This document shows positions 11,729-22,600 of a stretch of 64,000 bases of DNA, piece after piece; position 1 is the first letter of the stretch; every line of letters starts with the position of its first letter. The stretch spans positions 69,728,552 to 69,792,551 of the forward strand of contig OX419756.1 in NCBI GenBank assembly GCA_948567375.1, in the 5' to 3' direction. A model generated the notes under the pieces. The model ran no database searches. It worked only from the letters and a program-made list of their open reading frames with translations, and was not told the DNA's origin. A program made the position numbers and the translations under genes. The DNA is from Lunularia cruciata. Its lineage: Eukaryota; Streptophyta; Marchantiopsida; Lunulariales; Lunulariaceae.

Positions 11729-13345
11729 TCAAACTTGTTGCTTGTTTGCCATGCTCACTACAAATTTTGAAGGTCTTGAGGGTATCATACCCAACTTCTT
11801 CATCAACCTTTCTGACATGGCGTTCATTGCTGATCCTCCATCAACCAATGCATCCTTGATGTTGTGACCATTCACTCTCACATCAATCTTGGAGGCATAT
11901 TCACAAGCCTCCCATGGTGCTGGCTTGGCATCCACCACTCCCATTGATACTGGAACTTTTGCCTTCTTCTTCTTCTTGCTCCTTGTAGAAGTCAAACCAC
12001 CTCTAAGCTCATTTCTCAAGGTAGGGTTCAAAGCAATTAATTGGCCCATTGTGATGTTAGCCTTGTGACTACCAACATCCTCCAACACATTGTAGTTCCA
12101 TTGTTGCTTTGAGATCAAGAAGTCATCCATCCCTAACTTCTTCCTTGGAGTCTTTTTTGTTGATGGTGTTGAGGTGCGAGTGCTCCTTGTAGACATAGGA
12201 GTATCCTTGCTTGAAGTAAATCCTTGAGAAGAGTGAACATCCTCTGCAAAACGAGCTCTCTTCTTCTCTTGTGCCAAAAGCTCCAAATTAAGACTCTTGG
12301 AGTTTGAGCTTTCTCCCTTCTCATACTTGCTCTCCACCACATTTATGGATGCTATCCCCTTACCTTTGTTTGGATTACGAGCCACATGGGTTTCACTACC
12401 TCCCTCTTTCCCTCTATTGGCTCCTTCATAACCCCTTCCTCCATGGTAAGTGGAATTTGGGCAATTCCTTTGGATATGGCCTCTTCCTCCACAACCAAAA
12501 CAATTTCTATCATTGAAATTGTTGGCTGGTTGGCCTCCTCTATACAGATAGTTTCCATAACTCCTAGGCCCTCTTCCTACATTTTGATCCACCTCTCTCT
12601 TCTCCCATAGTTGCACCACATTGATCTTGAGATCCGAAAGTTGTTCTATGATGGTTTGGAGTGGATCTTTTGGTGGAGGTGCAAGAACCGGAGCAACTAC
12701 TACTTGTGGTGCAACCCTTGCCACCAAAGTATCAGAAGTTCTACCATACTTGTAGCCTTGAGGAGGATGCACAACCTCCTTCACTACCAAATCACTCTCA
12801 TCCCCTTCCAAACTCTGATCCATACGAATTGCAATCTTGATAGCTTCAACCTTGGAAGAAGGTTTCTCATATCTCACCTTGCTTCTAATTTGTGGTCTCA
12901 ACCTTCTCACAAAATTCTTGGTGAGCATGGCCCCTATGCCAATCATTGTAGTCTCCATATCATCCCCATCCTTCCTCAACACTATGCAAAATCTGGACTC
13001 TAACTTTTCCACTCTTTCCACATAGACTCTCACTTTCTCTCCATCTCCTTGCTTGAGAAATGTAACCTCACTCATCAATCTCTCATAACTCTCATCACGA
13101 AGAAAGTTCTCAATGAGTGTTGAAGTCAAAGTCTCCCAAGACTCTTCTTCCCCATCTCTCCTCTCTCTCTTTTGGTATTCTGATTCATACCATGTAAGTG
13201 CTACATCCTCAAAGAAATCTGGTAAGAATGAGGCCCACTCATTCTTCCTCCTCTCATTTTTTCCTATGCAAGCTCTCTTGAAGTCTCTCACAAAGGCCTC
13301 CAGATCTTCTCCATCCTTGCCAAAGAAAATCGGAAGTTTCCCCAT
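11729..13345 (-). CDS. Element D Gag and first half of protease
   Basis: 538 codons, same length as the element C homologue. The N-terminal part is a retrotransposon capsid-type Gag domain (FFGKDGEDLEAFVRDF; LPDFFEDVALTWYE). One CCHC zinc knuckle (CFGCGGRGHIQRNC) lies near residues 282-295, and the protease active-site segment LVDGGSAMNAM is near residue 500. The ORF ends in TGA within the protease, followed by CTA. The Gag-shell and RNA-binding roles are known for the family. Confidence 0.88.
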   Translation of the reverse strand: MGKLPIFFGKDGEDLEAFVRDFKRACIGKNERRKNEWASFLPDFFEDVALTWYESEYQKRERRDGEEESWETLTSTLIENFLRDESYERLMSEVTFLKQGDGEKVRVYVERVEKLESRFCIVLRKDGDDMETTMIGIGAMLTKNFVRRLRPQIRSKVRYEKPSSKVEAIKIAIRMDQSLEGDESDLVVKEVVHPPQGYKYGRTSDTLVARVAPQVVVAPVLAPPPKDPLQTIIEQLSDLKINVVQLWEKREVDQNVGRGPRSYGNYLYRGGQPANNFNDRNCFGCGGRGHIQRNCPNSTYHGGRGYEGANRGKEGGSETHVARNPNKGKGIASINVVESKYEKGESSNSKSLNLELLAQEKKRARFAEDVHSSQGFTSSKDTPMSTRSTRTSTPSTKKTPRKKLGMDDFLISKQQWNYNVLEDVGSHKANITMGQLIALNPTLRNELRGGLTSTRSKKKKKAKVPVSMGVVDAKPAPWEACEYASKIDVRVNGHNIKDALVDGGSAMNAMSERLMKKLGMIPSRPSKFVVSMANKQQV

Positions 13346-13532
13346 CTTAACCCCTCACTCTATTACTAATAGAGTATATACATGACTAACACCATCTGAG
13401 AATAATCCACTCTAGGGAACACAAAAGGTTCAGGTTGCTCCAAGATTTCTATAGCAATATCAAATCCTAGAGTGCATATTAATCTAACTCTCATGGATAG
13501 TTTATCCATAAGTTGAAAGATTATCTTTATCA

Positions 13533-13949
13533 CTAATCTTGAGAACTAGTTGATGAAGGTGGTAGTATTTTTGTAGCTGTACTAAGACTCTCTCCAAGAC
13601 CCTTCACCAAAGTCTCCAAAAGTGATTTTACTCTACTACACTCATGTCCTTTTGGAAGTCCTTCAACTCCACAAACCTCACACAACTCCTTGGTCTTAGA
13701 TCTTCTTCCTCCCAATCTTGGTGAAGAAGGTCCAACATGTAAACCCAAGTCCAATAAGCCTCTCCTTTCTTTCAATCTCTTGCTCTCAAAAGTCAATGGA
13801 CATGAACTTGCCTTATGTCCCTTCTCTCCATACAAAAAGCACTTAGACTCACTCTTTCCTCCAAGTGGTGTAGGTTTTTGGATCCTCTCAACACTCTCTT
13901 CAAATTCTATTGTAAACTCTCTTTTCCTCAAATCCACCCCTACAATCAC
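13533..13949 (-). pseudogene. Element D upstream zinc-knuckle ORF
   Basis: 138 codons between the leader and gag, homologous to 25225-25722 in element C and 44596-45045 in element F. It keeps the second Cys-rich segment (CEVCGVEGLPKGHEC), but the first knuckle reads CFLYGEKGHKASSC, so one zinc ligand is replaced by Tyr. Probably degenerate in this copy. Confidence 0.6.
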
Positions 13950-14842
13950 CTCAAACCCTTGGGGAACCTTGCATTATCTCAATTTCCACTCTTGATGACC
14001 CTCCATGTTCCCAAGATGAATCTAAACACTCAAACATGCTTTTTGTTGATCTCAAACTCCTCATGCATGAGATCTCCACTTTGCAGAATTGACCCTTCCT
14101 CACAATGTCACTCAAACCTCCCAACCAGTACGTCACAGTCCTCTGAAATTGTGCACACTTGATCACAACTCTAGTGTGTCCCTCCCTTCAAAATTTCAGA
14201 TCTTTTTATTGAGCCATTTGGCCTAGACACCTTTCTATTCAACATACATATTTCAGATTTGGTTTGAAAACCACCCCCTTCACTTCAAAAACTCATTACT
14301 CCCTGCGCAAGAACAATCTCTCTCTAATTTTGTGGCAGCATGTAGGTACAATGCACTGAATTTTCTTGATAATTCTCAGGACAATTCATTAAAAATTGAA
14401 GAAATGGCAAACTATGTACAATTTTCTAGAGAGCATGCAGTTGCGGGAGCACTTTACCCTATCAACTTCCCAAAATTCTAGCCCAATGTGCATAGAAGCT
14501 CTCATAATAATTTCAAGTGTGCTAACTAAAAGATAACCCAAGCTATCATGTGTAGAAATCTCAAGTCCAGATCCCAAACTTGAGATTTTGCCCAAAATCA
14601 CTTTAATCTCCAAAATCTGCAATCCACCTCACACAATCTCTCCAATTCCTCTCATGTGTACAAGATGTACAAAATCACCTCAAAGACATCAAAATGAACT
14701 ACAGTGTATCCAAATGGATCTTGGTTCTCTAACATAAGTTCAACCCTCTCCTCTTCTAATGTTCTCTCCAAGTGAGCTCTCATAGCCTCCTTCTGCCTAA
14801 TATAGAATTGGATGCGGAACATTATCTTGCCTTCTAGAGAGG
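13950..14842 (-). other. Element D leader region
   Basis: Noncoding leader between the primer site and the zinc-knuckle ORF. It contains short open stretches (71 and 77 codons) shared with element C, but no recognisable domain. The shared reading may simply reflect recent common ancestry. Confidence 0.55.
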
Positions 14843-14859
14843 TCCCGGCAACGGAACCA
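14843..14859 (-). promoter_or_regulatory. Element D primer-binding site
   Basis: On the minus strand it reads TGGTTCCGTTGCCGGGA, four bases inside the 5' LTR. This resembles the TGGCGCCGTTGCCGGG-type site of plant Athila/Tat elements, complementary to the 3' end of tRNA-Asp, with two changes. It is identical to the site in element C. Confidence 0.75.
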
Positions 14860-14863
14860 AAAA

Positions 14864-15555
14864 TGTGAGCCGGCTTGTCTCTCACTCAGGATGAACCTCT
14901 GATGGCTATTATAGTAGCGCACCATGGACTAAGAAGGCAAGGAACCCCAACTCCATCATACTCCTCCAAGGCTAACACTCCAAGACTCAAGACATTGATC
15001 ACTAGAGAACTCAATGAGAGAGAGATAGTTGCAAATGAAAGGATGATGAGTACCTCCTCACCCCTTGTTTATATACTTGTGAAATAGTTACGTACCAAAG
15101 TTACTAATTACCGTAGTAACTCAAGTAACTAGACTAAAAGTCAAGTAAAGTCAAAAAGTAGAAAGGAATATCCATTCACATAGGCATATTCTCCTAAGCA
15201 TGTGGTCTTATCTTGACCCAACCACTAAGTCAAAGATTCCTTCACATGGGCTATCCTTGGACTAAAGAAGAATCCAAAACAAAAAGGCTTGTGGGCCCAA
15301 GAGTTCTCAACTCTTTCCTCAAAGCCAAACACCTAGGAATAATACCAAGTCAATACACTAAAGTCCAAAACAGTGGTGCTCATCTTTTCTACTTCCTCTA
15401 AAGTCAGGTCCCCTCTATCTTAGCTATGACTAACTTTAGCTAACCATGACTAATATAGAACCATCCTTTATCTCTATATAAATAATATCTCTTAAGTACT
15501 TGTAATACCAAGCTAAATATCACAATACCACACACATGCACAAATGGGTGTTACA
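14864..15555 (-). repeat. Element D 5' LTR
   Basis: 692 bp. On the minus strand it begins TGTAACACCC and ends GGCTCACA. It contains a TATATAAA box on the minus strand near 15068-15075. The primer site follows directly. Confidence 0.93.
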
Positions 15556-16980
15556 GAACCTGCAAGAAGTCATGCCGATGATAATTTTCACGGTTCTTGA
15601 TGTACCATGGGATTTGAGACCAATACCTGTGCCAAAAGTGCTTCTACCCCAGCTGACGAGAAATATTGAAGGAGAAAGTTCAGGCAAAGATTTTAGAACC
15701 CTCAGAAGCGCCGTACTCAGATCATTGGTTCATAGTCAGGAAGAAGAACAACTCAAATCACTGGTTCATAGTCAGGAAGAAGAACAGGAAGTCGCAGTTC
15801 ATATAAGATATGCAACCGGCAAATAAGGCAAAAATCCAGAATTTTGGTGTAGGACCGGCTGAGGATGAATTTGCTGAGGAGTTTGAAGGGAGGGCAATTT
15901 ACTTTATCAGAGATTTGTATTCAAGTTATGATCAGTTTCAGCTTGCTGAAGGGAGCCGAGACATAACCATGATGCAAACACCGTTAGGGCTGATGCGTAT
16001 GTGCAGTCTTCTGATGGGGGCTACTAACTCTGTGGCACATATGCAAAGCGCTATGAATCGCATTCTCCAGTCCTTTATCCTTGAGAAGACCCGTCCATTT
16101 CTGGATGATATACCTGTCAAGGCCTGCACAGAGAGCAAGAAGGACAAAACCTTGATGGATGGAGGTATTAGGAGGTTTGTCATGGATCATATTCAGGATG
16201 TGGAGGCAATACTAAGGAGGTTGATGGAAGCGGGTGTGACTCTCTCTGGAAAGAAGTCGGCATTTGGACTTGGAGAAATCCTTGTGGTGGGACACTTATG
16301 TGGCTTGTATGGGAGGAAGCCGAATCAAGAGAAGGTGGACATTATCAGGAAGATCAAGGACTGTTCCTTGGTTCAAAGGGTAAGACAGTTCTTAGGGGCA
16401 TGTGTTTTCTACCATACCTGGATTCTACATTTTGGTCATATTGCATAGCCACTCTACCAGCTTTTGAGGAAAAGGATCAGGTTTGTTTGGAGGCCGGAAC
16501 ATTTGGTTGGTATGGCAAAACTGAAGAAAGTGCTACAAAACCTGCTAGTGTTCCACCTGCTTGACTACCGCTGTGGGCAACCGATATACTGTTTAGGGTC
16601 CACAACCCAACCAACAGTATTCCTATACTGTTGGTTGGGTTGTGGGCCAAGACGATGAGAACGGCAGCAGATTTGCAGCAAGGTTTGGAGCAAGGATCTT
16701 CACGAAACAGCAATGGAGGTACCCTCAGATCAAATGGGAATTGTGGGGTGCCAAGATAGCGCTATGACAGAACAGAAACTGCCTAATTGGTACCCATGTC
16801 ACCCTAGAGACGGATTGCTTGTCGTTGCTTGGAATGGTTGCCAATTGTGACACTCCAGACATTGCCATGCTATGCTAGATAGCATTCATTTGGATGTTTA
16901 ATCCAAAGCTAAGGTACATAGCTGGGAAGGACAATCCAATGGCTGATATGTTGTCTAGAGCATGTTATGAAGGAGTTGAA
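15556..16980 (+). pseudogene. Element E reverse transcriptase and RNase H remnant
   Basis: This continues element E after the element D insertion. The frame at 15810-16448 carries RT motifs in diverged form: DLYSSYDQFQLA, TPLGLMRM, the catalytic FLDDI, then RRFVMDHIQDVEAIL, SGKKSAFG, VVGHLCGLYGRKPNQEKVD and VRQFLGACVFY (thumb and connection). Frame breaks follow. RNase H remnants include VGWVVGQDDEN (with a palindrome next to it) and, near 16890-16980, AGKDNPMADMLSRA. A 36-bp tandem duplication lies at about 15722-15790 (repeated LVHSQEEEQ). This RT is clearly a different lineage from C, D and F. Confidence 0.8.
16597..16648. repeat. 23-bp-arm quasi-perfect palindrome in element E RNase H
   Basis: Arms 16597-16619 and 16626-16648 match at 22 of 23 positions around the loop TTCCTA. 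The right arm reads as normal RNase H coding sequence (TVGWVVGQ), and the left arm does not. Confidence 0.9.
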
Positions 16981-18260
16981 AATGACTGTATGGTGGATGT
17001 GCATGAGCTAGACTTGACCTTACCTTTAGAGGAGAACTATACAAGGATGATCTTTTGATCGTTGGAAAGTATCTTAGTTCTCTAGAGAAAAACTCAGAAT
17101 GGACCAGGGAAGATTAAAAGGAAGTCTGGCAAATTTCTGTTGAAGGACTGGTACATTTGGCAAAGGCCCAAGGACCGCTCTAGAGTTCTATTGAGAGTGA
17201 TGGGAGATGAGGAGACAAAGCAGAGAGTGCTATGAGAGTCACATGATGCAAAGGCTGTTGGACATTGTGGGGTTCAGGGTACATACAAGCTCAACCGGGG
17301 TTTGTATTGGTGGCCAAGTATTTATACTAAGGTACGGCGGTATGTGGAGACTTGTGAAATTAGTCAGATCTACTCCAAGATAAGGCTCAAGGATGGGTTG
17401 AAACCTACTTACCCGCTGAACCTTCATTTTTAGTGGGTTGTGGACTTGGTTCATATGCCTTTAGGAGTCCGGGGAGCTAAATATCTAGTATTGGCCAGGG
17501 AGGATCTGTCTAACTATGTGGAAGGAAGGGCATTGTCATCTACGCATACCAACAGGTGTGCTGGTTTATCTTAGAGGATATTATTGTCAGGCACGGGTGC
17601 TTCTACCAGATGAGGGCGATCAAAGGGAGTTGGACGCAAAGGAAAGCAGCTGAGTTCTTTGCTAAATTCAACATCAATTAGAACCTGACAACTACCTACA
17701 ATCTTGAGGCCAATGGTAAGAGTGAACAGGGTCATCTGCCAATAGTGAATGAACTTATGAAGGCCTGCCGAGGTGAGCCATACAAATGGCCTGATTTGTT
17801 GCCATTAGCACTCATGGCTGATAGGATAACTTGCAGCTCAATAACAAGAATGCCGCCTGCTGAACGAGTATCAGGGCACTTACCTATTATGGCCGTGGAG
17901 GAGGACATAGTTAGTTGGAGAACTGTTCAGTGGGAGGATAAAGTGTCTATAGAGGAATTGATTTTGCACAGGATCAACCATTTTAACCTAAAACCGCAGA
18001 AAATACAAGTGGCATGTGAGAAGGCAAAGGAAGCATGGCTGAAGAACAAGATATACTTTGACAAGACTCTCCGGCTGCAGCCTGTGCCTATCATTGAAGG
18101 GGACTGGGTGTTGATTTCAGATAACAACCTAGACGTACAACATTCAACGCTCAAAAAGTTTGCCCGCCGTTGGCACGGACCATTTGTTGTCACCAAAGTT
18201 CACAAAAATTCCACTTGTAGTGTGCGAGAGCTAGATGACACTGAGCATTGTTTGCCTTAA
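16981..18260 (+). pseudogene. Element E integrase remnant
   Basis: Broken frames give the zinc domain (HCGVQGTYKLNRGLYWWPS near 17265), the start of the core (WVVDLVHMPLGVRGAKYLV near 17430) and a long open end at 17745-18260 with NELMKACRGEPYKWPDLLPL, then EGDWVLISD and FARRWHGPFVVTKV, the usual integrase C-terminal region before the polypurine tract. The core catalytic residues are not all visible. No chromodomain is recognisable. Confidence 0.75.
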
Positions 18261-18780
18261 GCGGGGAAAAGGGTTAAACTTTTCAAATGGTGATGGGGAA
18301 CCGGAGAAAAGGGACCACGACTGCAGCTCTGGAGAGGATTTGGATGGTGCCACGGAAGGAAACAAATTTTCATCCTGAACCTTGCTGGTGCAGACCGGTG
18401 GCTGCATAGGATTGGTGGGGGTGAAAGCTTCACGGCTATTGTTGGTGCCATTTGGTGAGAGCTAGATTTTCCTTTTGTGAGACCTTAGCTCAAGAGTCTC
18501 TTTGTGTTACTCTACACTTGGAGCTTAATTTTGTAATACACCAAACCGTGGCTTTGTTTATGGTACTAGAATATTGAGAATATGCTTTGAGTGTCATTTG
18601 AACTGATAAGGCATGTGAGAGTATTTTAGTGAGGACTTTTTCTTTTTCTTGAACCAAAAAGTCTCGGAAGTTTTATTTGGTACTTTTGATCAAATGAGCT
18701 TGTGGGAAAACTTATGTTGAGTAATGAGAAAAGAAGAAGAAAAGGGTGAGAGGGATGTGTAATGAAAGGATAGAGAAAAG
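18261..18780 (+). other. 3' end of element E, no gene
   Basis: It begins with a purine-rich tract (GGGGAAAAGGG at 18262-18272), a possible polypurine tract of element E, and may contain the start of its 3' LTR. No matching second LTR copy was found in the window. Confidence 0.4.
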
Positions 18781-18933
18781 GACTTAAGGAGGATTTTCAA
18801 AGGGCTTGCTTGCTGGAGAGGACAGAGGAAAGCCTTAGGGAGGATTTTGGAAGTGCTTGCTTGCTAGGCAAGATAGAGGAAAGACTTAGGGAGGATTTTG
18901 GAAGGGCTTGCTTGCTGGACTGGATAGAGAAGA
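18781..18933 (+). repeat. Three tandem copies of a 51-bp unit
   Basis: Units start at about 18781, 18832 and 18883 with GACTTAAGG/GCCTTAGGG/GACTTAGGG and share AGGATTTT and GGGCTTGCTTGCT. The unit resembles the reverse complement of part of the approximately 100-bp unit at 31.5 kb. Confidence 0.8.
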
Positions 18934-19019
18934 GCAGGAAGAGTGTGAAGGATCAAAGGGTTTTCTGATAGGAAGACATGGAAGGGTTTTGATGACAGAG
19001 AAGAGTCAGAAAGGAGTTG

Positions 19020-20690
19020 GAGGTTTGACAGAGAGGTCATTGACAAGGAGTTTTGGGAAGATCAGTAGGACTGGAGAGGAGTTTCAAGAAGTGACAGAGG
19101 GGTTTTGAAGGAGAAATATTTTTTCTAGGAGACAAATTTGGACAGTAAGGGTTTCGTGAAGAAGTTGAAGGCTGATAGAGAGGTTCTTGGCAAGAAATGA
19201 TTTGAAGAGATCAGTAAGGTTTTGAGAGGAACTTAGGGTAGAGAGGTTCTTGACAGGGAGTTTTTGGAAGATCAGTAGGGCTGGAGAGGAGTTCTCGTGA
19301 AGTGAAAAGGGTTTTTAAGGGAAAATGTTTGTAGGAGAATTGTAAGGAATTTTTAGAAAGAAGTTGAACGTTGACAGAGAGGTTCTTGATAGGGAGTTTT
19401 TGGAGGATCAGTAGGGCAAGAAGAGTTTTATGAAGTGATAGGGGTTTTGAGGAAAAATGTTTGCAAGAGAACAATGAGGAATTTTCAAAAAGAAGTTGAA
19501 GGTTGACAGAGAGGTTCTTGATAGGGAGTTTCCGGAAGATCAGTAGGGATGGAGAGGAGTTTCTTGAAGTGATAGGGGTTTTGAGAAAAATTGTTTGCAA
19601 GAGAACGGTGAGGAATTTTCAAAAAGAAATTGAAGGTTTGACAAAGAGGTTCTTGACAGGGAGTTTTCAAAAGATCTGAAGGGCTGGACAGGAGGTTCAA
19701 GAAGTAGCAGAGGGTTTTGAAGGAGAAATGTTTTTTCTTGGAGACAAGTTTAGAAAGTGAGGGTTTTGGGAAGAAGTTGAAGGCTGAGAGAGAGGTTCTT
19801 GGCAGAAAGTTTTGGAAAATTGGTAAAGTTGGTGAAAAGTTTTGAGAATTGGCAGAGGGGTTTTGAAGGAGAATGTTTTTTCTATGAGATGAGTTTGGAC
19901 AGTGAGGCTTTTGGGAAGAAGTTGAAGGCTGATAGAGAGGTTCTTGGCAGGGAATGAATTTGAGAGATCAATAAGGTTTTGAGAGGAACTTCAAGTGGAG
20001 AGGTTCTTGACAGGGAGTTTTGGAAGATCAATAGGGCTAGAGAGGAGTTTTCGTGAAGTGACAGGGGTTTTGAGGGAAAATGTTTGCAAGAGAACAGTGA
20101 GGAATTTTCAGAAAGAAGTTGAAGGTTGACAGAGGTTCTTGACAGGGAGTTTTTGGAAGATCAGTAGTGCTGGAGAGGAGTTTCAAGAAGTGACAAGGGT
20201 TTTGAGGAAAAATGTTTGCTGGAGAACAGTGAGGAATTTTTGGAAAGAAGTTGAAGGTTTGACAGAGAGGTTCTTGACAAGGAGTTTTTGGAAGATCAGT
20301 AGGGCTGGAGAGGAGTTTTGAGAAGTGGAAGAGGGGTTTGAAGGAGAAATGTTTTTCCTAGGAGACGAGTTTAGACAGGGAGAGTTTTGGGTTGAAGTTG
20401 AAGGCTGAAAGAGAGGTTCTTGGCATGAAGTTTTGGAAAATTAGTAAAGCTAGAGAGGAGTTTTCAAAAGTGAAAGAGGGATTGTGAAAAAGGAAATGTT
20501 TTCTGGGAGACGAGCATGGGACAAATGAGGATTCTGGGAAGGAGTTGAAGGTTTGATAGAGATTCTTGCAAGAGATTTTTTGAGAGACCAAAAAAGCTGG
20601 AGAGAAGCTTTGAGTGATAGAGGTTTTGAAGTAGAAATGTTTGAGGCAACAAGCTTGGACCACCGAAAGGAAGAAAGGTGGTTTCTTGGA
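19020..20690 (+). repeat. Degenerate tandem array, 130-147-bp unit, purine-rich strand
   Basis: About twelve degenerate units are recognised by GTTCTTGACAGGGAGTTTT, GGAAGATCAGTAGGGCTGG and GAGGAGTTT. Spacings are mostly 130-147 bp, with two short units of about 62 bp near 19183-19244 and 19941-20004. This suggests a longer repeat of the block. The plus strand is almost free of C. The open frames inside are low-complexity by-products. Confidence 0.85.
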
Positions 20691-21180
20691 GGAAAAGAAA
20701 AGATCAAGGGAGGTCAGGAATTGGAGTGTGAAGAGAGAAATACTCAAGGAGGAGACCGTATGGACTCACAATGTCTAGAGGGAGAAACCAAAGGGATTCT
20801 GCTGAACAATGAAGACAAGGAGACATCAGGCAGAGACTGCAAGTAGGAAGTTGAAGACTATAAAGGATAGGAGTTAAGACCAGGCTGACTTTGTGTTCTA
20901 TACATGCTTGACTGGGTAGTGTGCTTAGATGCAATGTTATGCAGTCAGATCTGCTTGACCGTCCTGAAAAGTTATGAATTTGAAACTTGGAGTGTAGATG
21001 GAAGTGATTTTCCTTGTTATTGAATGTGTGTGTACAAAATTAAGAAAAAATAATAAGAATGGAATTAACACCACAGTATTCAGCTAGGCTACAAAATTCA
21101 AACAGGGCATGGAACAAAATTCTAGAGTCAATTGCATGACCTATGGACTAGTCCTTGAATCCTTGAATTTTTGCTTGGGC
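20691..21180. other. No gene or repeat recognised
   Basis: Purine-rich at the left, grading into mixed AT-rich sequence. Open frames here are short, lack domains and run on from the array composition. Confidence 0.4.
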
Positions 21181-21419
21181 CAGGCCTGACATTACACCAA
21201 AAACTCAGCACCCACCTAAGAAGGTCAGAGTGAGAAATAGTCTAGAACGACAGCTCAGGAATATTAGGCACGGTACAGTAGCAAAAAGTCTGCCAAGAGA
21301 GGCTATCGTTGCAAAGCTAGAAAACATAACCAATGCCAAGACTATGATGAACAAGCAAGCATAAGCACAAGCAGCTAGGTCGCCCGATGCAATCTCAAGA
21401 GCTAACAATCCCCACGACA

Positions 21420-21829
21420 TTGGGTTGTCACAGCCACCATCAATTCCCATAAGCAATATCGGTGTAAAATCTGAAGCCTGATGTACAAAGGATTCAAGAG
21501 TGGGAGATCGGGAGCATGGGGCATCTCTTGCTCAAATACCTCCCTCAATGCTCTAACACTCGCACTCTGCTACAACTCTCACTCATAAGGTCTTTCTCCC
21601 CCATAAGACTCCTCGACTCCACCCTCTTGTCTCTCCACTCTCCCTCACCTATATACATTAAAGCCCTCAAGCATGATAAAATTATAACCCACATGGCCAA
21701 TCACATACATGTCCGTAAATTACTCACATGGCAACATCTCATCCGTCAGCTCTATCGCACAACCTACTCCACAAATGTAGAGATAACCATGATAGTTTAA
21801 TTTTTTACGGGTTGCATAAACCACAACAT
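21420..21829 (-). repeat. Dispersed repeat, inverted copy of 45671-46075
   Basis: Read on the minus strand from 21829, this matches 45671-46075 with moderate divergence (shared GTTGTGGTTTA, ATCTCCACAT/ATCTCTACAT, GATGAGATGCTGCCATGTGA-like and GGCCATGTGGGT-like blocks). It is probably part of a retroelement whose other end I cannot define. Confidence 0.7.
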
Positions 21830-22600
21830 GACAACGGATCAAAATACATTCAATCATGGAGAACCGCGTATGCATCACAATACCAAGCCTTGCAATTTAC
21901 AATCTTAGGGGAGAACCAAACACATTCTAACCCCTATCTCTTACAGCCTGTCATCTTCCTGTTCTATCGTAGATGTTTGTGAGTTTCTCCAAGTACTCTC
22001 TCTGTCCAGTGTCAGGATAATTGTTTGGCCTCGAGAGTGTACCAAGCACCTGGCTGCTTGTGCTTAGTTTGCCTTTATTGTAGTTGATTTAGAGTTTCTC
22101 ATAGACTGACATTCTCTTCCTATTCATGGTGTGTTCGAAATCTCAGCTCTGTAAAAATTTTGGGTTTTTCTTTGTTTCTTGATGTTGGGTTTCTCGTGGG
22201 TTTGTGTTTGTCTTTGGCCTTCACAGAACTGGATAGTTCATGCAGGTTCAGCTATGGTTTTGGACCCGACGGTTCCTAGGAATGGCTGGGAATTTTACAA
22301 ACAACAAATAGAATTCTATTCGAGCTCAACCCGGCACCCAAACTACTGAATCAAACCATTCATATAGATGGACTGAGAGCTCCTAAAATGGAGCTTCCTC
22401 GATGCTAGTTACAGATCAAACACACCATTGTCTCAGGATTTGTCATTCATAAAATTTCAGCTGCAAGGTTCACAATCTCGGAAAGCCAACCAACTCCAGT
22501 TCATATAGTGTCTGCACTAAATTATGATAGAAAGCATTTCAGCTGGCACCTTCACACGCATTCTGTCCAAAAGCAGTAATGACAACTCACCTTCCGGAAT
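21830..22600. other. No gene recognised
   Basis: Unique-looking mixed sequence. No coding region, RNA gene or repeat unit is supported. Confidence 0.4.

Larger units (their letters stand above)
7084..15555 (-). mobile_element. Element D: full-length Ty3/gypsy retrotransposon, minus strand, with nested solo LTR
   Basis: LTRs at 14864-15555 (5') and 7084-7774 (3') bound an internal region with, in transcription order, the primer site, leader, zinc-knuckle ORF, gag-protease, RT-RNase H, integrase and polypurine tract. The flanks are GAAT (left) and GAAC (right), an imperfect 4-bp target duplication, and element E continues on both sides. Total 8472 bp, including a 692-bp solo LTR at 9001-9692. 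Stops, frame breaks and the insertion make it non-autonomous. The two LTRs differ at a visible handful of positions, more than the LTRs of element C, so D is older than C. Confidence 0.93.

Noticed and set aside
21205-21456. 83-codon minus-strand frame with a hydrophobic middle
   Set aside because: No homologue is recognisable and it lies in repeat-derived DNA. The hydrophobic stretch may be chance.
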